A stretch of DNA of 11,489 nucleotides from RGIG8745 sp964554265 (GTDB taxonomy: Bacteria; Bacteroidota; Bacteroidia; Bacteroidales; Bacteroidaceae): the NCBI GenBank assembly GCA_964554265.1, contig CAZKOB010000119.1, forward strand, positions 1 through 11,489, given 5' to 3'. Below are positions 7,037-11,489 of the stretch, one piece after another; positions within the stretch are counted from its first letter, which is position 1, and every line of letters begins with the position of its first letter. Under the pieces are notes generated by a model that made no database searches, was not told where the DNA came from, and was given only the letters and a program-made list of their open reading frames with translations. The position numbers and the translations under genes were made by a program.

Positions 7037-7879
7037 ATGCAAACAAACAGAAAGCAACACGCCAAACCAATGAAACGAAGAAACGGACAGAAAAAGGCAA
7101 AGGCTTCTCACAGGTCATTTCATCGTATTCCCTCTTATTTGTTGTGGACATTGCTTTCTGCGATTGTCATAATATACATCTTCTTTTTCTATCGCACTTT
7201 CGTCGGACCTTACTCTTTCAGATGGAAAGCTCTGTATGGGAATGTGACATATCCGGACGGTAAAGTGAGGGGAATAGACATATCTCACTATCAAGACGAG
7301 ATAGATTGGGAGAAACTCCGGAATGCCAACATACAAGGCTCTCCTATCAATTTTGTATTCATCAAAGCAACGGAAGGAAGAGACATGCTTGATGAAAACT
7401 TCAACCAGAACTTCTTCAATGCTCACAAAAACGGCATCTTACGTGGGGCCTACCATTTCTTCAGCACCAAAAGTTCGGGCAAAGAACAGGCAGACTTCTT
7501 CTGCAAGATGGTGCAGCTCGACGAAGGGGATTTGCCTCCCGTGCTGGATGTTGAAGTTATTGGAGAACTCAGTCCAGGACGTCTGCGTACTGAGGTTTTG
7601 AGATGGATGGACATCGTCGAGAAACGCTATGGTGTCAAACCGATTCTTTACACCTCATACAAGTTCAAGACTTTATACCTGAACACTTCAGAATTTGACG
7701 CATATCCTTACTGGATTGCCCATTACTATGTAAACTCGTTGCAGTATGAGGGAGAATGGAAATTCTGGCAACATACGGACGCAGGACATGTGGACGGCAT
7801 AAGAAATTATGTAGATGTCAATCTTTTCAACGGTTCGTATGAAGAATTGAAGGCATTGACCATCAATACAGAATTGTAG
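7037..7879 (+). CDS. membrane-anchored GH25 muramidase (lysozyme)
   Basis: A 280-residue peptidoglycan hydrolase predicted to cleave the MurNAc-GlcNAc beta-1,4 bond. Residues 1-30 are very basic, and one membrane segment follows (about 33-52, YLLWTLLSAIVIIYIFFFY). It is therefore probably held in the inner membrane with the catalytic domain in the periplasm; no signal-peptidase site is evident. The GH25 domain spans about 76-275: GIDISHYQ with Asp81 at the strand-1 end, FIKATEG (108-114), GAYHFF (137-142), the catalytic D-x-E in VLDVEV (Asp171, Glu173), WIAHY (226-230) and the closing YVDVNLFNG (Asp260). All expected catalytic residues are present. It is the first of five closely spaced genes; prmA starts 33 bp later. 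It may act in wall remodelling, but that is inferred from the family. GH25 enzymes also occur in phages; no other phage gene is nearby. Confidence 0.93.
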   Translation: MQTNRKQHAKPMKRRNGQKKAKASHRSFHRIPSYLLWTLLSAIVIIYIFFFYRTFVGPYSFRWKALYGNVTYPDGKVRGIDISHYQDEIDWEKLRNANIQGSPINFVFIKATEGRDMLDENFNQNFFNAHKNGILRGAYHFFSTKSSGKEQADFFCKMVQLDEGDLPPVLDVEVIGELSPGRLRTEVLRWMDIVEKRYGVKPILYTSYKFKTLYLNTSEFDAYPYWIAHYYVNSLQYEGEWKFWQHTDAGHVDGIRNYVDVNLFNGSYEELKALTINTEL

Positions 7880-7912
7880 ACAGTCATAAAAATTTAGATG
7901 TAAATACAAAAC

Positions 7913-8761
7913 ATGGACTATTTGATAGCTCACTTCAAGATAAATCCCATAACGGATGATGCCTGCGATGTGCTCGCCGCTCTGCTGTGTGATATCGGAT
8001 TTGAAAGCTTTGAACATACAACGTACGGTATCAACGCTTTCATACAAAGAGAAGTATTCAATAAAGCCGACTTGGATGATGTTGCGGACAACTTCATCAT
8101 GCCAGATGTGTCTGTAAGCTATTCTGTAGAACAAACCGACAACCGTGACTGGAACGAAGAATGGGAAAAGAACAGTTTCAAGCCTATCGTAATTGACGGA
8201 CTATGCGTGATTCATGGCACAGCCCACGGAAACCTCTCCTCCCTTCCTTATGATATTATCATAAATCCACGTATGGCTTTCGGTTCCGGCACACACGATA
8301 CAACCTGGATGCTCGTACGTATGCTACTTTCATCCGACTTTTCCAATCAAACGGTACTCGACATGGGATGCGGCACATGCATACTCGGTATCGTCATGTC
8401 CATCCGCCACGCTTCGTCTGTCGTGGCAATAGACATAGACAATGCAAGTGTGGAAAACGCCAAGGACAACTGCCAGCTCAACGGTATAACCAACATCAAC
8501 ATCATTCATGGAGACGCGTCTGCCATCCCTGACAGAACGCGATTCGATACAATTGTTGCCAACATACACCGCAACATTCTCATACGCGACCTTCCTTGCT
8601 ATGCAAAAGCTATGAGTATCGGTGGTAATCTATACTTAAGTGGCTTCTACACGGAAGATGCTCCTGCCATAGTATCCTCAGCAAAAGACAACGGATTCGT
8701 TCATACTGACACCATGACACGGAATGACTGGTGTGTGCTCAAATTCTGCAAAAGGGAATGA
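7913..8761 (+). CDS. prmA: ribosomal protein L11 methyltransferase
   Basis: A cytoplasmic SAM-dependent enzyme that methylates lysines and the N-terminus of ribosomal protein L11. It has 282 residues, normal for the Bacteroidetes form. The N-terminal substrate-recognition domain (about 1-85) ends in RDWNEEWEKNSFKP. The catalytic domain has NPRMAFGSGTHDTT (118-131), the SAM-binding motif I VLDMGCGTCILGI (148-160), the acidic motif AIDIDN (172-177) and ANIHRNIL (216-223). Motif I has Cys where many homologues have Gly or Ser (GCGTC instead of GCGTG), probably a harmless variant. The ATG at 7913 gives the expected N-terminus. The gene is probably cotranscribed with the muramidase gene upstream. 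Its neighbours suggest no special link to translation. Confidence 0.95.
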   Translation: MDYLIAHFKINPITDDACDVLAALLCDIGFESFEHTTYGINAFIQREVFNKADLDDVADNFIMPDVSVSYSVEQTDNRDWNEEWEKNSFKPIVIDGLCVIHGTAHGNLSSLPYDIIINPRMAFGSGTHDTTWMLVRMLLSSDFSNQTVLDMGCGTCILGIVMSIRHASSVVAIDIDNASVENAKDNCQLNGITNINIIHGDASAIPDRTRFDTIVANIHRNILIRDLPCYAKAMSIGGNLYLSGFYTEDAPAIVSSAKDNGFVHTDTMTRNDWCVLKFCKRE

Positions 8762-8829
8762 CCGTACCACTTAACCTGCATTCCACTCTTTTTATGACAA
8801 GCAGATTTTTCCAACCCACTATCTTAATC

Positions 8830-9858
8830 ATGAAATTAAAAACATTCTTATTCTTTACAACTCTTGCCTTGACCTGTAATACGCTCTGCGCACAGAATAC
8901 AGATGAAGCCAAGCGTCGCCCGCGCCACCATTTTGACGCAGACTGTCCGGATGTACACGATCCGGTAATGGCATACGAAGACGGAAAATACTATGTATTT
9001 GCAACCGGAAACGGAATCAGCGTTATGTCGTCTTCCGACATGAAGACCTGGAAAGAAGAAAAGACGGTATTCAGCAAAGCTCCTCAATGGGCCGTAGATG
9101 CCATTCCCGGATATTGGGGGCATACATGGGCTCCGGACATCCATTATTCAGACGGACTCTGGTATCTGTATTATTCCTGTTCTTCCTTCGGGAAAAATAC
9201 ATCTGCCATAGGAGTAGCTGTGAACAAGACTCTCAATCCTTTGTCTCCGCAATACGCATGGGAAGACAAAGGAATGGTGCTGTGCTCCACACCGGAAAAG
9301 AACAACTGGAATGCCATTGACCCCAATCTGATAATCGACAAAAAAGGCACTCCTTGGTTGTGTTTCGGTTCTTTCTGGGATGGCATACAGATGATAAAAC
9401 TTGACAAAAATATGCATACTCCGGCTAAACATGCCAAATATAAAACCATATCACGCAGGAAGGACAGCGCCAAATCGGACAGTTTTTCCGGCGAAGCAAA
9501 TGACAACGCTGTTGAGGCTCCATTTATCATCCGCCATGGTAAATACTATTATCTGTTCGTTTCTTTCGACTACTGTTGCCGTGGACTGAAAAGCACCTAC
9601 AAGACGGCTGTCGGACGTTCCAAAAAGATAACCGGCCCTTATACAGACAAGGACGGACGGAACATGGAACACGGAGGAGGCACCATACTTCTTGCTGCAG
9701 ATGACAACTATGCCGGAATCGGACATTGCTCAGTGTATGAATTTGACGGACAATGGTATATCATCGCCCACGCTTATTCAAAGGCTCACAATGGTGCGTC
9801 AAAACTTCTCATACGCAAAATGAACTTTGATTCGGAAGGTTGGCCTATATTGGAATGA
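8830..9858 (+). CDS. secreted GH43 endo-arabinanase-like glycoside hydrolase
   Basis: A 342-residue exported enzyme predicted to hydrolyse alpha-1,5-L-arabinan from plant pectin. ATG 8830 is chosen over an in-frame upstream start at 8731, which overlaps prmA, because it opens directly on a signal peptide (MKLKTFLFFTTLALTCNTLCAQ, in two parts: a basic start, then a hydrophobic core). Cleavage is likely near residue 21. The five-bladed propeller runs from about 38 to the end. The catalytic triad is visible: Asp44 (VHDPVM), Asp164 (NAIDPNL) and Glu229 (VEAPFI). SFDYCCRG (245-252) and GIGHCS (296-301, His299 as probable metal ligand) are typical of endo-arabinanases. There is no lipobox after the signal and no C-terminal domain, so the product is probably periplasmic or soluble. 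Unusually, no susC/susD pair lies nearby; the gene sits inside a mixed operon. Exact substrate and exo/endo mode are inferred. Confidence 0.92.
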   Translation: MKLKTFLFFTTLALTCNTLCAQNTDEAKRRPRHHFDADCPDVHDPVMAYEDGKYYVFATGNGISVMSSSDMKTWKEEKTVFSKAPQWAVDAIPGYWGHTWAPDIHYSDGLWYLYYSCSSFGKNTSAIGVAVNKTLNPLSPQYAWEDKGMVLCSTPEKNNWNAIDPNLIIDKKGTPWLCFGSFWDGIQMIKLDKNMHTPAKHAKYKTISRRKDSAKSDSFSGEANDNAVEAPFIIRHGKYYYLFVSFDYCCRGLKSTYKTAVGRSKKITGPYTDKDGRNMEHGGGTILLAADDNYAGIGHCSVYEFDGQWYIIAHAYSKAHNGASKLLIRKMNFDSEGWPILE

Positions 9859-9873
9859 ACATTATTGCTGAAC

Positions 9874-10329
9874 ATGGAATCACTAAATGATTTTTTCATT
9901 CAATACGGCTATTGGGGAATGGCTATAGCCTCTTTTCTCGCGGGCACATTCATCCCTTTTAGCAGCGAGGCCGTGATGGGCGCTCTGCTCGCCACAAGTT
10001 CTATGGACCCCATGCTCACAATCATAAGTGGCACTGCAGGAAATGTCTCCGGTTCTATGGTCAACTATTACATCGGCTCACTTGGAGATCCCGATAAAAT
10101 ATCCAAGTGGTTTAAGATAAAAGAACGCAGATTGAGACAAGCACAGAATTATGTAGAGAAGCATGGTTCGTGGATGGGATTCTTTGCATTCCTCCCTATA
10201 CTCGGCACAGCCATATCAGTCGCACTCGGCATGCTGCGTGCCAATGTCGCAGGTGTGTTTCTTTCTACACTTACCGGGAAATTCCTTCGCTATCTGATTG
10301 TGGCTTATTCTGTCATAGCACTGAAATAA
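9874..10329 (+). CDS. YqaA-type small DedA/VTT-domain membrane protein
   Basis: A 151-residue inner-membrane protein. ATG 9874 is preferred to a TTG three codons upstream. It is 15 bp after the GH43 stop, so the two are surely cotranscribed. Features typical of the YqaA branch of the DedA (SNARE-associated, VTT) family are SFLAGTFIPFSSEAVMGAL (20-38, with the family Ser-Glu), GTAGNVSGSMVNYYIG (53-68, re-entrant loop region), an amphipathic basic stretch about 72-98, WMGFFAFLPILGT (100-112, the family Pro) and GKFLRYLIV (135-143, the conserved basic residues). DedA relatives move undecaprenyl phosphate or other lipids across the membrane, but the role of the YqaA branch is not settled, so no substrate is assigned. 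Confidence 0.85.
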   Translation: MESLNDFFIQYGYWGMAIASFLAGTFIPFSSEAVMGALLATSSMDPMLTIISGTAGNVSGSMVNYYIGSLGDPDKISKWFKIKERRLRQAQNYVEKHGSWMGFFAFLPILGTAISVALGMLRANVAGVFLSTLTGKFLRYLIVAYSVIALK

Positions 10330-10359
10330 ACGCATTTATATACCAAGTCAAAAATTTAT

Positions 10360-11190
10360 ATGAAAATTCATATCATTAGCCTAATCACTATTGCCATACT
10401 TGCAACAACGTCTTCTTGTAACAACAATGCCAATAAGAAGGCTGCGACAGACAACGAAAAGATTGTCGCAAACAAAAAAACAACCAGACATCACATTAAA
10501 GTGGCTGGCAATTTCTATCAGATAACGAACATAGGAAGTATTGACATTGTATTCTCAGAAGGAGACTACAATATAGACGTGGAATGCGACTCTTCCCTTC
10601 TGCCATACGTTTCCGCTACTTTTGATTCAGGAATACTTACCGTATGCATGAAACAAGAAGAGAAGGCTGATATAGATTGGGATATAGCCCAATCGGATGT
10701 TGCACTTTATGTATCATGTCCCAACATAAGGTACATAGCAATATGCGGTTCCGGTTCTTTCAAGTCGATAGGAAAAATCCACTCCACAGACATGCAAATC
10801 GGGAACTTTGGTTCTGGAGACATTGAACTTGATTCTGTTGAATGCGAGACTTTTGAATACGAACTGCATACGGATAGCAAAATTTCGTTCAACAACATAC
10901 ACTGCAACAAAGCCAAACTAATGTCTCATGGAACAGGCCATATAACATCCGACATTGATGCCAACACAGTATATGCAATCATAGGAGATGCCGGTGATAT
11001 GGAGTGCAGTTTCCGAGCTGACAATATAGACATAGCTTCTTTGTCAACAGGAAACGGCATTTTCAATGTAGAAAGCAAGAATTTGAATGTGTCAGCTCAT
11101 GGGAGCGGCAAGATTGTGCTCAACGGACATGCAGACCAGCCCAACATAAGGTCCGGCAAAAATGCCTTGATAGAAAACAACCTCCATTAA
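10360..11190 (+). CDS. DUF2807 (GIN head domain) lipoprotein
   Basis: A 276-residue predicted lipoprotein of unknown function. Residues 1-20 form a lipoprotein signal ending in TSSC (Cys20), followed by NNNANKKA, which lacks the acidic run that sends Bacteroidetes lipoproteins to the cell surface. It is therefore more likely periplasm-facing. The mature part is a repeat-rich beta-helix-like domain: VAGNFYQITNIGSIDIVFSE (48-67, the typical start of DUF2807), GSGSFKSIG, GNFGSGDIEL, GTGHITSDI, GDAGDMECS and AHGSGKIVLNG, where G-[ST]-G-x turns recur about every 20 residues. These proteins are abundant in Bacteroidetes and are thought to bind or scaffold at the envelope, but no activity is known. 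It lies 30 bp after the YqaA-type gene and is followed by a clear terminator, so it ends the operon. Confidence 0.88.
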   Translation: MKIHIISLITIAILATTSSCNNNANKKAATDNEKIVANKKTTRHHIKVAGNFYQITNIGSIDIVFSEGDYNIDVECDSSLLPYVSATFDSGILTVCMKQEEKADIDWDIAQSDVALYVSCPNIRYIAICGSGSFKSIGKIHSTDMQIGNFGSGDIELDSVECETFEYELHTDSKISFNNIHCNKAKLMSHGTGHITSDIDANTVYAIIGDAGDMECSFRADNIDIASLSTGNGIFNVESKNLNVSAHGSGKIVLNGHADQPNIRSGKNALIENNLH

Positions 11191-11251
11191 AAAGGAATAA
11201 AAGGCTTGCGCTATTTCAGCAGCATATATATTCCCATAGCCATAAAAAAGT

Positions 11252-11283
11252 GAGGCTGTGTCAAAATAGGCGCAGCCTCTTTT
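11252..11283 (+). terminator. intrinsic terminator at the end of the five-gene operon
   Basis: The stem gaggctgtg (11252-11260) pairs with cgcagcctc (11271-11279), with nine pairs including one G-U and a 10-base loop. It is followed by TTTT and preceded by an A-run (11244-11249), so it could terminate from both sides. It lies 61 bp after the DUF2807 gene. Confidence 0.8.
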
Positions 11284-11300
11284 ATGCCCTTTGAGATATC

Positions 11301-11345
11301 AATATTGGCGAGGTGTTTGATTTTTGAGGATTTCGCCAAAATATT
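11301..11345. repeat. imperfect inverted repeat in the right-hand intergenic region
   Basis: Positions 11301-11311 (aatattggcga) pair with 11333-11345 (tcgccaaaatatt) apart from a 2-base bulge, around a 21-base loop. No T-run follows. The function is unknown. It lies between two terminator-like hairpins. Confidence 0.45.
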
Positions 11346-11380
11346 CGATTCACAGGAGGTAAAATTTGAAGTATAATGAG

Positions 11381-11428
11381 AAACAGGCCATTTTGAGGTG
11401 TATTTCCCCCGTTTTTGGCCTGTTTTTT
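11381..11428. terminator. second terminator-like hairpin near the window end
   Basis: Positions 11381-11390 (aaacaggcca) are the perfect reverse complement of 11416-11425. The loop is 25 bases, and three further Ts extend the T-run of the 3' arm to six. On the - strand the arm is likewise preceded by As, and it would lie just after possible stop codons of a gene entering from the right edge. It may thus be the terminator of a leftward gene or a convergent terminator. The long loop makes this less certain than the hairpin at 11252. Confidence 0.45.
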
Positions 11429-11489
11429 CATTTTTCCTGTTTTCGTCATGCGTTACCCAAATCGCGAGTTACCCAGTCTTCGACCAATC

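Noticed and set aside
7688..8134. 148-codon minus-strand frame across the muramidase/prmA junction
   Set aside because: It overlaps two genes with clear catalytic motifs and shows no domain; it is an antisense shadow.
11446..11489. End of a minus-strand gene entering from the right edge (frame reading ...WVTRDLGNA then TGA)
   Set aside because: Only 13 codons are visible, a second minus frame is equally open (ending NSRFG), and neither matches a family I can name.

Overview
This window looks like Bacteroidales chromosome (Bacteroides, Phocaeicola or Prevotella type), but the genus cannot be fixed from the sequence. The signs are a long PPi-dependent phosphofructokinase, Bacteroidetes-style promoters (TTTG, 19-bp spacer, TAnnTTTG), a secreted GH43 arabinanase, a GIN-head lipoprotein, weak Shine-Dalgarno sites and dispersed palindromic repeats. 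All intact genes are on the + strand.

Layout. (1) Positions 1-782 hold no convincing gene but are rich in repeats: a cluster of hairpins (251-361), one arm of a dispersed repeat (412-460) and a 190-bp MITE-like element with 20-bp perfect terminal inverted repeats (484-673). (2) Positions 783-4109 encode an 1108-residue Dna2-like protein that joins a PD-(D/E)XK nuclease to a superfamily 1 helicase. Its stop codon sits inside a terminator-like hairpin, and the dispersed repeat recurs in inverted orientation just downstream (4122-4170), so the gene is bracketed by an imperfect inverted repeat of about 49 bp. (3) Positions 4171-5005 hold four palindromic repeat units spaced about 21 bp apart, the remnant of a Nudix (NrtR-like) gene with a stop at codon 4 and no Nudix box, and a good promoter for pfp. 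(4) Positions 5006-6640 encode pfp (glycolysis). (5) Positions 6641-7036 are a gap with a potential structured RNA of about 115 nt.

(6) Positions 7037-11190 hold five closely spaced co-directional genes with gaps of 15-68 bp, probably one transcription unit: a membrane-anchored GH25 muramidase, prmA (ribosomal protein L11 methyltransferase), a secreted GH43 endo-arabinanase-like enzyme, a YqaA/DedA-type membrane protein and a DUF2807 lipoprotein. A strong terminator hairpin follows (11252-11283). Several of these products act at or outside the inner membrane, but nothing shows that they share a pathway. (7) The last 200 bases contain two more hairpins and no supportable gene. They may be the edge of an insertion element or another operon that continues past the window.

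The most accessory-looking part is positions 250-4860: repeats, a lone nuclease-helicase and a decayed gene. The rest looks like ordinary chromosome.
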